DNA of 64,000 nucleotides from Brevundimonas sp. SL130 (GTDB taxonomy: Bacteria > Pseudomonadota > Alphaproteobacteria > Caulobacterales > Caulobacteraceae). The stretch is from contig NZ_CP113064.1 of the NCBI RefSeq assembly GCF_026625805.1, positions 1,612,001 through 1,676,000 of the forward strand, read 5' to 3'. This document shows positions 8,824 through 17,196 of the stretch, in pieces. The stretch's first letter is position 1. Each line of letters begins with the position of its first letter. The notes beneath the pieces were generated by a model. It was not told the origin of the DNA and searched no databases. It worked only from the letters and a program-made list of their open reading frames with translations. A program made the translations under genes and the position numbers.

Positions 8824-10998
8824 TCAGCGCCCAACGAGGCTGGTGCGGTAGGCCTTGAACGACCCGGGATCGATCGACGGGGAGGTCGTGACCCCGGCGG
8901 CGCCGATCGTCATCGGCTTGCCGACGGGTGCATAGCCGAGGGCGGCCGGGAGCAGCCCGGGCATGGCGTCGTCCACGTTCTGAAGCGCGCGCGCGGCGCT
9001 GATGGTCTGTGCGAAGAAGGCGGCGGTCCCGGCGTCGCCGAAACTGGGCGCGCCGAACCCGGTCCAACAGACCTGGCTTACGGTCGGCATGCCCGGCTTT
9101 CCGGCGGTCAGGCCGAGATCCAGGGCGGCGAGGGCGGCGAGCGCGCCGCCCCCCCCGAGACCCGCCACCTGGACCATCGGCCGGCCGGACTGGGCCACGG
9201 CGGTCAGAACCTGCGATCTCACGGCGAGGTAGCTGGCCAGAACCGTCGCATTGACGTGCAGCCCCGGCGGCGCGTTGGGGCCTCCGATGGTCGCCGGCAA
9301 GGGCACGAGCCCTTCGGTCGTCGTGTCGATGTAGGTCATGTAGGCGTTTGGATCGACGCCGAAGGTCACCGCGACAGCCGCCTGATCGGAGCCGGGCAGG
9401 GTCACATTGGTCACCCCGACCGTGGCGAAGGTGTTGATCTGGTTGGAGGCGGCGGCGAGCAGATTGGTCCAGCCGCTCGGCAGGCCGCTGAAGCTCGGCG
9501 CCTGGCCGTTGTTGGCGTTGGTCCAGCTCGAGAGCATCAGCAGGGCCAGACTATCCAGGGGGACATAGCCCTGAGAAAGCTCAGCTGTGAGGGCGGAAAT
9601 CTGGTCGCCCGCCGCGAGATAGGCGACGCCCGACAGGACAATGACCGAGCCGCTGGCCGGCGCGCCGGCGTCATAGTGGGCGAGGGTCGCGCCGGTGCCG
9701 GCCTGGAGGGCGTAGAGACGGCCCGTGGTCGTGTTGAAATAGATCACGCCGTCTGCAAACTGGGCGGTGCTGGCGATCGGGGCCCCGACATTGACCGACC
9801 AGACGGCGACGCCGGTCGATGCGGACACGCAGGCGAAATCGCCCGCGACCGATCCGAAATAGATGTACCCGTTCTGTTGAAGCGGCGCACCGGACACAAT
9901 TCCGTTGGTGGAATACTGCCAGATCAACGCGCCGTCGCTCTGGCGCAGGGCGACGACCTCATTGGAGTCCGTGCCGAAATAGACATTGGCGCCGTCCGTT
10001 TCGACGCCGCCGCTGATCTTGTTGCTGGCGGCATAGGTCCAGACCTGGGCGCCTGTGGCGGCATCGACTGCATGAAGCTGCTGATCCCAGGCGCCGAAAT
10101 ACACGGTTGCGCCCGCAACCACGGGGGAAGAAAAGAGACCCGAGAGGTCGCCTGCGGCGGGGTATCGCCACAACTGCGCGCCGGTGTCGCTGGAAAGGGC
10201 GTAGAGGACCCCGTCCGAACTGGGCACGAAGACCCGCTCCACATAGGCGCTGGGCCGGGCGTACACGGGCGCCGAGGCGGCGAAGGTCCAACTCGGGGTT
10301 CCGGTGTCCAGGTCGACGGCGTGCAGACCGCCGTTCGCGTCTCCGACATATGCCTTGCGATGCGCATAATTGACTTCGACAGGCGACGTCGCCGCCTGCC
10401 CCTCGCCCATCTCCCACAGGATGGCGCTGCTGAGCTGGTCTGCGCAGGTGAGCAGCCTGCTCGCCTGGGCGCTGAACACCGCCCCGCTGTAGACATAGGG
10501 CGTGCCGACGCTGGCCTGGCCCTGGGATGAGGACCACAGAACGGCGCCGGTCGGGAGGGATTGGGCCAGCCCCAGCCGGGCGTTGCCGCCGGAGGCGCCG
10601 CTGACCAGCGAGAAACGGTTGAGCGCCGGGTCCAGGCTGATGAAACTGCCCCCGGTCGAGGTGACGTTCTGCCCGATCTGAATTTGGGTCGAGCGGACAA
10701 GCAGGATGTTGAAACTGGCCCCTGCGCCGGCCGTCGGCTGGAAAACCAGGGCGCCTGCGCTGTTGACGGCGAGACTAAGCTGGCCCGACGCCGTCCGGAT
10801 TGTCGTCAGGACGTTGGTCGGCGTCACGCTCGCGCCGGGGCCGAAAACGAGGAAGGCCGCCGTCGCTCGGCCGGGCACGGTGATGGCGTAAGGCGCCCCG
10901 GTTGGATCGACCTGAGCGGGGTCGTAGCCCAGATAGGCGCCGTTGGCCGTTCTCAACGCCCAAGGATTGGCGACCAAGGTATCGAGGAACTGGGGCAT
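8824..10998 (-). CDS. PQQ-type beta-propeller fused to an inactive class 3 lipase domain
   Basis: A 724-residue, three-part protein. Residues about 10-110 (ALRTANGAYLGYD and later ALVFQPTAG) resemble a fascin-like beta-trefoil. Residues about 195-480 contain at least six repeats of the PQQ/WD-like type, such as GGLHAVDLDTGTPSWTF, GVLYALSSDTGAQLWRY and QQLHAVDAATGAQVWTY, forming a propeller. Residues about 500-724 match the class 3 lipase encoded next door, but the nucleophile elbow reads AGLGGGG with Gly615 where Ser is required. There is no signal peptide. AAGGAG lies 5 nt before the ATG. It is the first gene of the minus-strand block. A binding or regulatory role is inferred; no enzymatic activity is expected from the lipase-like part. 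Confidence 0.8.
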   Translation of the reverse strand: MPQFLDTLVANPWALRTANGAYLGYDPAQVDPTGAPYAITVPGRATAAFLVFGPGASVTPTNVLTTIRTASGQLSLAVNSAGALVFQPTAGAGASFNILLVRSTQIQIGQNVTSTGGSFISLDPALNRFSLVSGASGGNARLGLAQSLPTGAVLWSSSQGQASVGTPYVYSGAVFSAQASRLLTCADQLSSAILWEMGEGQAATSPVEVNYAHRKAYVGDANGGLHAVDLDTGTPSWTFAASAPVYARPSAYVERVFVPSSDGVLYALSSDTGAQLWRYPAAGDLSGLFSSPVVAGATVYFGAWDQQLHAVDAATGAQVWTYAASNKISGGVETDGANVYFGTDSNEVVALRQSDGALIWQYSTNGIVSGAPLQQNGYIYFGSVAGDFACVSASTGVAVWSVNVGAPIASTAQFADGVIYFNTTTGRLYALQAGTGATLAHYDAGAPASGSVIVLSGVAYLAAGDQISALTAELSQGYVPLDSLALLMLSSWTNANNGQAPSFSGLPSGWTNLLAAASNQINTFATVGVTNVTLPGSDQAAVAVTFGVDPNAYMTYIDTTTEGLVPLPATIGGPNAPPGLHVNATVLASYLAVRSQVLTAVAQSGRPMVQVAGLGGGGALAALAALDLGLTAGKPGMPTVSQVCWTGFGAPSFGDAGTAAFFAQTISAARALQNVDDAMPGLLPAALGYAPVGKPMTIGAAGVTTSPSIDPGSFKAYRTSLVGR

Positions 10999-11411
10999 CG
11001 AAACTCCTTCTTCCGTCGAACCATGCGCGCTGGGTTAGCAAGGCTTAAGTGTGAACATGAATCGCAAGGGTTGTAAATAGCGACGGGCCTGGCCTCGCTT
11101 CGCATGCCTCGGCGCGGAGTCGTCCACTGCCGGCTCAACGGCCTGCGTCCAGGCTGAACAGTCGGAAAATCTTGGTGGAAAGACTTGGCGGGGGCTTCAA
11201 CGCGTCTGCGCAAGTCGGCGGGCGCGCGTTGGCGCACAGGGCGGCGGCGTCATGGCGGTTATGGTCAGGGACAAGTCGGTCAAAGTCGTTCAAGAGTTGA
11301 CCGCAAGTCATCTGAAAAAACACAGAAAATTCCTGTTGACGACAGGGGTGGAAAGGCGCTTGCAATGAGTCGCGGCGCCTTGAAACGCCCTGAACACACA
11401 GGACTTCTGAC
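10999..11411. other. Divergent intergenic region between the cargo block and trbC
   Basis: These 413 bp separate the first gene of the minus-strand block from trbC and must hold both promoters unless trbC depends on read-through. The trbC-proximal third (about 11295-11375) is AT-richer and has two TTGAC-like -35 candidates. The middle has no convincing ORF. No clear inverted-repeat operator was seen. Confidence 0.5.
11336..11366 (+). promoter_or_regulatory. Candidate promoter for the trbC-I operon
   Basis: TTGACG (11336-11341) is followed 18-19 nt later by TTGCAAT (11360-11366), a plausible housekeeping promoter 46 bp before trbC. A second TTGACC lies at 11297-11302. A promoter is needed here because trbB and trbC are separated by an opposing gene block. 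Spacing and -10 match are only moderate. Confidence 0.35.
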
Positions 11412-11732
11412 ATGCAAAAGGACCTTGGGCGCCGCCTGTTCGGCGCAGCGATGACGTGTGGCCTGCTGCTGGCCGGTCCGGCCTTCGCCGGCGGATCGGG
11501 CATGCCTTGGGAAGAGCCGCTGCAACAGGTGGTGCAGTCCATCACGGGGCCTGTTGTTCAGGCCGCCGCAGTCGTGGCCGTGGTGGTTTTCGGCGCCGGT
11601 GTGGCGATGAGCGAGAACGGGTCGTCGATGCGACGCGGTCTGAGCATCCTGTTCGGCCTCTGCATCGCCTTCGCCGCCGCCACCTTCTTCCTCGACTTCT
11701 TCGGCTTCGCCGGCGGGGCGGAGATCGGCTGA
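11412..11732 (+). CDS. trbC: Conjugal transfer pilin TrbC (VirB2 family)
   Basis: A 106-residue prepilin for the conjugative pilus. The N-terminal signal peptide ends at PAFA-GG (about residue 26). Two hydrophobic helices follow, VVQAAAVVAVVVFGAGVAM and LSILFGLCIAFAAATFFLDF, separated by a short polar loop, the standard VirB2/TrbC topology. Its stop overlaps the trbD start (TGATG). In RP4 the TrbC pilin is cyclised by the TraF peptidase, and a traF homologue is present at the end of this operon. Confidence 0.9.
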   Translation: MQKDLGRRLFGAAMTCGLLLAGPAFAGGSGMPWEEPLQQVVQSITGPVVQAAAVVAVVVFGAGVAMSENGSSMRRGLSILFGLCIAFAAATFFLDFFGFAGGAEIG

Positions 11733-12007
11733 TGTCCGTCGTCGGCGATCCTCGACCCGAAGGCTGGGACCTGCCGGTGGCCCAGGCCCTGACCGAGCCC
11801 GTGCTGATGGCCGGCATGCCGCGGGACTACGCCGTGGCCATGGGCACCCTCGCCCTGGTCCTGGGTCTGGCCCTGCGAATCTGGTGGCTGGGTCTGTTGT
11901 GGTGGGCGGTCGCGCACGCCGTCGGCCTTTGGGCGGCGCGCTCGGACCGGCGTTTCTTCGACGTGCTGCGGCGGCACCTGGCGCTGCCCGGCCATCTGGA
12001 CGGGTGA
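11732..12007 (+). CDS. trbD: Conjugal transfer protein TrbD (VirB3 family)
   Basis: A 91-residue inner-membrane protein with two hydrophobic stretches (YAVAMGTLALVLGLALRIWW and LGLLWWAVAHAVGLWAA) in the order and size of VirB3/TrbD, which works with the TrbE ATPase. ATG 11732 shares bases with the trbC stop, so translation is coupled. trbE follows 7 bp downstream. Confidence 0.88.
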   Translation: MSVVGDPRPEGWDLPVAQALTEPVLMAGMPRDYAVAMGTLALVLGLALRIWWLGLLWWAVAHAVGLWAARSDRRFFDVLRRHLALPGHLDG

Positions 12008-12014
12008 GGGGATC

Positions 12015-14453
12015 ATGCGCTTCCTTGACGAGTACCGCAGGCGCCCGGCCGCCCTGGCCGACCATCTGCCCTGGGCCGCCCTGGTCGCCCCGGGGGTGGT
12101 GCTCAACAAGGACGGTTCCTTCCTGACCGCCCTGCGGTTCCGGGGGCCGGATTTGGAATCCGCCACCGAGGACGAACTGATGGCGGTGCGGGCGCGGCTG
12201 AACAACGGCCTGCGCCGGCTCGGGAGCGGCTGGTGCCTCCACGTCGAGGCGCGACGCCGGCCGGCCGCCGCCTATTCGGAGGGCGATTTCGACCTCGACA
12301 TCGCCGGCCTGGTCGACGCCGAACGGCGCCATCGCTTCGAGACCGCCGATCCCGCCTGGGAGACCGATTATCGGCTGAGCCTGACCTGGCTCCCGCCCGG
12401 GGACGACACCCGGCGCATGGAGCGCTGGCTGTTCGACGGGCTGGACACGCCGGGACAGGATTGGCGCGGGGCCCTGTCGCGCTTTCGCCGCGAGGTCGAC
12501 GCCATCTTCGATCTGCTGGTCGACGCCCTGCCGGAGCTTGAGCGGCTCGACGACGGCGCGCTGCTGACCTGGCTGCACGACACGGTGTCGACGCGCGCCT
12601 TTAAGGTGCGGCCACCCGAGACCCCGATGTTTCTTGACGCCTGGCTGGCCGATGCGGATCTGACCGGCGGGGTGGCCCCGCGCCTGGGGGACCATTGGCT
12701 GAAGGTGGTGTCGGTGCGCGGCCTGCCGTCGGCGACCCGGCCCGGGCTTCTGGACGCCCTGGGCCATCTGCCTTTCGACTACCGCTGGACGGCGCGTTGG
12801 CTCGGCCTCGACAAGGCGGACGCCGAGCGGGAGATCGTCAAGCTGCGCAAGCGCTGGTTCGCCAAGCGCAAGGGCGTCGGGGTCCTGCTGCGCGAAGCCA
12901 TCACCAAGGAAGAGGTCCCGCTCCTCGATACCGACTCCGTCTCCAAGACCGAGGAATGCGACGGGGCGTTGGCGATGCTGGGCGCCGATCTCGCCGCCTA
13001 CGGCTATCTGACCCTGACCGTGGCCGTGACCGATGTCGACGAGGCTCGGGCGGCGGCCAAGGCCCGCGCAGTCGAGGCGGCGTTGAATGCGCAAGGCCTG
13101 GTGGCGCGCCTCGAGGACCTCAACGCCGTGGAGGCCTGGCTGGGGGCCTTGCCGGGCGAGCCTTACGCCGATGTGCGCCGTCCGCTGGTCTCGACGCTCA
13201 ATCTGGCGGATCTGCTGCCGGTCTCGGCGGTCTGGGCCGGGCCGGAGGGCGACGCCCATCTCGGCGGGCCGCCTCTGGCGACGGCGCGCACGGCCGGATC
13301 GACGCCGTTTCGTCTGGTGCTCCACGTCGGCGACGTCGGTCACGCCATGGTGGTCGGCCCGACCGGGGCGGGCAAGAGCGCCTTGCTCGCCTTCCTGGCC
13401 CTGCAATGGTTCCGCTATCCCGGGGCGCGGGTGGTCTTTTTCGACAAGGGGCGCTCGGCGCGCGCGGCGACCCTGGCCGCCGACGGTCGCTGGTACGCCC
13501 TAGGATCCGGCGCGGCCCTCTCCCTGCAGCCCCTGCGCCATATCGATCAGGACGCAGACCGGGCCTGGGCCTCGGAATGGATCGCCGAGACGGTGCGGCT
13601 GGCCGGGCTGGAGCCGGCGCCGCGCGTGCGCGAGGAGATCTGGATCGCGCTTCGCGCCCTCGCCGAGGCGCCGGTCGAACAGCGCACCCTGACCGTCTTC
13701 TGCGCCCTGGTGCAGGACAGGGCGGTCGCGGCCGCGCTCGAGCCCCTGACCCTCCAGGGCCCGCACGGCGCCCTGCTGGACGGCGCGGGCGATCTGGGCG
13801 CCGCCAGCCGGTTCGACACCTTCGAGCTGGAAAGCCTGATGGCGACGCCGTCGGTCGTGGCGCCGGTCCTGTCGGTCCTGTTCCACCGGCTGGAACAGGG
13901 GTTCGACGGCCGACCGACCCTGCTGGTGCTGGACGAAGCCTGGCTGTTCCTGGGCGAAACGGTCTTCGCCGCCCGGATCAGGGAATGGCTCAAGACCCTG
14001 CGCAAGAAGGGCGTCTGCGTGGTTTTCGCCACCCAGAGCCTGGATGATGTGGCCGCCGCCTCAATCTCCGCCAGCCTGATCGAGAGCTGCCCGACCCAGA
14101 TCTTCCTGCCCAATCCGCGCGCGCTCGAGCCTCAGTCCGCCGCCCTTTATCGGGGCTTTGGTCTAAACCGGCGCCAGCTCGAACTGATCGCCTTCGCCCC
14201 GCCGAAACGGTCCTACTACTGGCGCCAGCCCCGGGGCCGCCGACTGTTCGATCTCCGGTTGACCGGCGTGGCCCTCGCCCTCTGCGGCGCATCCTCGCCC
14301 GAAGATCAGACCCTGATCGACACCGTCCTTGCGCGGCTCAACCCTGCCGATTCCCGGCCGGGCGGCTTCGCGCGGGAATTCCTCAAAGCCAAAGGAGTGC
14401 AGAATGTGGAATCCGTCCTCGACGCCTTCGCGCGTCCGCTCGCGGCCGAATAG
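12015..14453 (+). CDS. trbE: Conjugal transfer ATPase TrbE (VirB4 family)
   Basis: An 812-residue VirB4-type ATPase, the largest energy source of the mating channel. Walker A is GPTGAGKS near residue 446 and Walker B is LLVLDEAWLFLG near residue 635. The motif FATQSLDD follows at about 675, where VirB4 proteins carry their conserved glutamine. The N-terminal CagE/TrbE/VirB domain occupies about residues 1-400. GAGGGG precedes the ATG by a few bases. The last 50 bp overlap trbJ. Length is normal for the family. Confidence 0.95.
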   Translation: MRFLDEYRRRPAALADHLPWAALVAPGVVLNKDGSFLTALRFRGPDLESATEDELMAVRARLNNGLRRLGSGWCLHVEARRRPAAAYSEGDFDLDIAGLVDAERRHRFETADPAWETDYRLSLTWLPPGDDTRRMERWLFDGLDTPGQDWRGALSRFRREVDAIFDLLVDALPELERLDDGALLTWLHDTVSTRAFKVRPPETPMFLDAWLADADLTGGVAPRLGDHWLKVVSVRGLPSATRPGLLDALGHLPFDYRWTARWLGLDKADAEREIVKLRKRWFAKRKGVGVLLREAITKEEVPLLDTDSVSKTEECDGALAMLGADLAAYGYLTLTVAVTDVDEARAAAKARAVEAALNAQGLVARLEDLNAVEAWLGALPGEPYADVRRPLVSTLNLADLLPVSAVWAGPEGDAHLGGPPLATARTAGSTPFRLVLHVGDVGHAMVVGPTGAGKSALLAFLALQWFRYPGARVVFFDKGRSARAATLAADGRWYALGSGAALSLQPLRHIDQDADRAWASEWIAETVRLAGLEPAPRVREEIWIALRALAEAPVEQRTLTVFCALVQDRAVAAALEPLTLQGPHGALLDGAGDLGAASRFDTFELESLMATPSVVAPVLSVLFHRLEQGFDGRPTLLVLDEAWLFLGETVFAARIREWLKTLRKKGVCVVFATQSLDDVAAASISASLIESCPTQIFLPNPRALEPQSAALYRGFGLNRRQLELIAFAPPKRSYYWRQPRGRRLFDLRLTGVALALCGASSPEDQTLIDTVLARLNPADSRPGGFAREFLKAKGVQNVESVLDAFARPLAAE

Positions 14454-15138
14454 GCTGACGCTTGCTCTGACCCTGGCCGCGCTTTCGGCCTCGACGCCGG
14501 CGGCCGCCCAGCAGGTGGTGTTCGATCCGCGCAATCATCTGGAAAACGCTCTTCAGGCGGCGCGCCAGCTGGAGAGCCTGGCCAATGAGGCGCGCAGCCT
14601 GGCGGCTTCGCCCTACAGCCATCTCGCCGGATCGAACCAGGCCTTGCGCGACATGGGCGAACTGGCCCGGTCGGCGCAGGGGCTGGCGGCCTCGGCCGAT
14701 CAGATCGAGGGCCAGTTCGATCGCCTCTATGATCTGGATCTCAGCCGCGCGGACTTGCCGGACCTGAGGACTCAGGGGGAGGCGAGGGCGCAGACCGCTC
14801 GGCGCACCGCCGAGGATGTGGCGCGCACAGCAGCCGAACTGGACCGAATGGCCCAGGCCCGGGAGAGCCGATTGTCCGGGGCCTTGTCCGCCAGCCAGGC
14901 GGCGACCGGCCAGACCGCCGCGATCCAGTCGTCGAACCAGATGCTGGCGGTGCTCGCGGAGGAACTGGCGGCCCTTCGCACCGCCAGCCTCGCCCAGGCC
15001 CGGCTGTCGGCCGAACAGGCCGCCCGCGCGAACGCCGATCAGGCCGCAGGGGATGCGGCGCGTCGGCTGCGCTGGGCGGGCGAGGCAGGGGCGCCGGCCG
15101 CGCCGGCCTTCGATCCGTTCACGCGCGCGGCGGACTGA
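14404..15138 (+). CDS. trbJ: Conjugal transfer protein TrbJ (VirB5-like)
   Basis: A 244-residue periplasmic protein with a signal peptide ending near PAAAQQ (about residue 32), followed by long Ala- and Arg-rich helices with coiled-coil character. TrbJ is a VirB5-like minor pilus or tip component. ATG 14404 is chosen because AAGGAG lies 6 nt upstream; the frame is open further up inside trbE. The gene starts inside trbE. Only 11 bp separate it from trbL, leaving no room for the trbK entry-exclusion lipoprotein often found here. Confidence 0.88.
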   Translation: MWNPSSTPSRVRSRPNRLTLALTLAALSASTPAAAQQVVFDPRNHLENALQAARQLESLANEARSLAASPYSHLAGSNQALRDMGELARSAQGLAASADQIEGQFDRLYDLDLSRADLPDLRTQGEARAQTARRTAEDVARTAAELDRMAQARESRLSGALSASQAATGQTAAIQSSNQMLAVLAEELAALRTASLAQARLSAEQAARANADQAAGDAARRLRWAGEAGAPAAPAFDPFTRAAD

Positions 15139-15149
15139 GGGGCGGGGCG

Positions 15150-16511
15150 ATGGCGGTCGGGATGGAGACGCCGAACGAACTGATGGTGGTGTTCTCGAAC
15201 ACCGTCACGGCCGGCTTCACGGCGCTTGAGGGATCGGTCAACGGCGTCTTCGGCCTGATGATCGCCCTGGTCGTCGCCCTGACCGGCATCCAGTGGGCGC
15301 TGTCGCCCAATCGCGAAATCCTCGCAGGAGCCTTCGGCAAGGTGCTGCTCGTGGGCGTCTTCGCCTGGCTGATCAACGACTGGCAAAGATTGGCCGAGAC
15401 GATCTACGCCGGCTTTATCGAACTGGGCTTGACGGCCGGGGGCGGCGCCTTGTCGCGCGCAGACTTCCTCAATCCGAGCGCGGTGCTGGCTCAGGGGTGG
15501 GAGATCGTCAAGGCGATCGGCGAGACGCCGCGCGCCGTCGACAACCCGCTCGATATCGTCGGCAATCTGGCGGACGCCCTGATCCTGGGCCTCGCCATGA
15601 TCGGCATCCTGCTGGCCTTCGCCGTCCTGGCGCTGCAGATCATCGTCTGCCTGCTCGAGTTCAAGATCGTCACCCTCGGCGGCTTCGTGCTTCTGCCCTT
15701 CGGCGTCTGGTCCAAGTCGGCCTTCCTGGCTGAGCGTCCGCTCGGCTATGTCGTCTCCTCCGGGCTCAAGGTCCTGGCCCTGGCCATTGTGGTGTCGGGC
15801 GCCCGGACCGTGTTCGACCAGCTTCAGCCGTCGACCGCGCCTGACATCTACGAGGCGCTCAGCATCCTGGTCGCCGCCATCCTTCTGGCCATGCTGGCGA
15901 TGTTCATCCCCAGCCTCGCCGCCGCCCTGGTGACCGGCGGCCCGGCGCTCGGCGCGGGCGCCGCCCTGACCGGCGGGCTTGCGGTCGCCGGCGCCGGGGT
16001 CCTCGCCGGCGCGGGCGTGATGGGGGCCGGGGCGGCGACGGGCGCCGGCGCCCTGCGCCTGTCGACGCCGGCGCGGTCCGCCGCAGGCGCTGGAACAGGC
16101 CGCGCGGCGTCATCGCCCGGCGGGGGGTCCGGAAGCGCCGGTCCCGCAGGCGGGGGAGGCGGCGGCTCAACGCCGCCCCGCACGCCTAGCGAGGGCCCCC
16201 GGTCCGCCGCGTCGGGCCCTGACCAGCCCTCGCCGGGGGCGGGCGATGCCGGATCGGGTGGAGACGGATCAGGCGACGGCGCCAAGCCAGGCCGATCGCA
16301 GGCGACCCTCGATCGGGAGACGGAAAAGGCCCGCGCCGATTTTCACAAGGCGGCGGCGACGTCGTCCAAAGGGGCTGGGAACCGGTCGCGGCCGCCGGGG
16401 CGATCCGCCGCCCTCCAGGCCTTCTTCCTCGCCAACGCCGGCCGCGGCCTGATGCCGTCCGGCGAGACCAGCGGGACCCTGTCTCCGACCCTGAAAACCG
16501 AGGAGCCCTAG
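15150..16511 (+). CDS. trbL: Conjugal transfer protein TrbL (VirB6 family)
   Basis: A 453-residue polytopic inner-membrane channel component. At least five hydrophobic helices lie between residues 25 and 290. The C-terminal 160 residues are low-complexity, rich in Gly, Ala, Pro and Ser, then become charged and are probably cytoplasmic and disordered. This tail is common in alphaproteobacterial TrbL. Its start is 11 bp after trbJ and its stop is 1 bp before trbF. Confidence 0.92.
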   Translation: MAVGMETPNELMVVFSNTVTAGFTALEGSVNGVFGLMIALVVALTGIQWALSPNREILAGAFGKVLLVGVFAWLINDWQRLAETIYAGFIELGLTAGGGALSRADFLNPSAVLAQGWEIVKAIGETPRAVDNPLDIVGNLADALILGLAMIGILLAFAVLALQIIVCLLEFKIVTLGGFVLLPFGVWSKSAFLAERPLGYVVSSGLKVLALAIVVSGARTVFDQLQPSTAPDIYEALSILVAAILLAMLAMFIPSLAAALVTGGPALGAGAALTGGLAVAGAGVLAGAGVMGAGAATGAGALRLSTPARSAAGAGTGRAASSPGGGSGSAGPAGGGGGGSTPPRTPSEGPRSAASGPDQPSPGAGDAGSGGDGSGDGAKPGRSQATLDRETEKARADFHKAAATSSKGAGNRSRPPGRSAALQAFFLANAGRGLMPSGETSGTLSPTLKTEEP

Positions 16512-16512
16512 C

Positions 16513-17196
16513 ATGCATCCCTTCTTCAAGCCGAAGCGGGCCCTGGCCTCGGCCCCCGACCAGACGCCCTATCAGCGCGCGGGCCAGGTCTGGGACGACC
16601 GCATGGGCCTGTCCCTGGCCCACGCCCGCAACTGGCGCCGCCTCGCCGTGGCCAATCTGGCCCTCGCCGGCTTCCTGGGCGCGGGCTGGTGGGTCCAGGC
16701 CGATCGCGCCGTGGTCAAGCCCTTTGTGGTCGAGGTGTCGGACTGGGGCGAGACCCAACGCATCACCGCCGTCGACGGCCGTTATGCGCCCAGCGAGGCC
16801 CAGGTCGGCTACGCCCTGGCGGGATGGATCAGGGACGTCCGGTCCAAGTCGACGGATCCCATCGTCATTCGTCAGAACTGGCTGCGCGCCTACGACCTGC
16901 TGACGCCGAAAGCGGCCGGGTTCCTCAACGCCTGGGCGCAGGCGAATGACCCGTTCGCGGAGGTGGGGCGAGAGGCCGTCAATGTGGAAATCCTCAACGT
17001 CGTCAGACGCTCAGAGCGAAGTTTTGACCTGCAATGGCGGGAGACGCGTTTCGTCAACGGCCAGTCGGCCGGGACCGAGCGCTGGCGCGCCCTGATCACG
17101 ACCGGAACCCAGCCGCCCCGTACGGAGGCGGAACTGATGAAGAATCCACTTGGCCTGAAAATCGAGGACATATCATGGACCCCCGACGCTTCCTGA
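16513..17196 (+). CDS. trbF: Conjugal transfer protein TrbF (VirB8 family)
   Basis: A 227-residue bitopic inner-membrane protein. One helix (VANLALAGFLGAGWWVQ, about residues 41-57) is followed by a periplasmic VirB8-like domain with the RYAPSEAQVGYALAGWIRDVR region and a C-terminal beta sheet (FDLQWRETRFVNG). It nucleates the core complex with TrbG and TrbI. Its 3' end overlaps trbG by 22 bp. Confidence 0.92.
   Translation: MHPFFKPKRALASAPDQTPYQRAGQVWDDRMGLSLAHARNWRRLAVANLALAGFLGAGWWVQADRAVVKPFVVEVSDWGETQRITAVDGRYAPSEAQVGYALAGWIRDVRSKSTDPIVIRQNWLRAYDLLTPKAAGFLNAWAQANDPFAEVGREAVNVEILNVVRRSERSFDLQWRETRFVNGQSAGTERWRALITTGTQPPRTEAELMKNPLGLKIEDISWTPDAS

Noticed and set aside
8821..10530. 569-codon plus-strand frame
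   Set aside because: It lies antisense to the propeller/pseudo-lipase gene. Its translation is rich in Arg, Gly and Ala with no motif, whereas the minus-strand product has clear repeats and a ribosome binding site.
11280..13406. 708-codon minus-strand frame
   Set aside because: It is antisense to trbC-trbE and has the composition of a high-GC shadow frame; trbE has full ATPase motifs.
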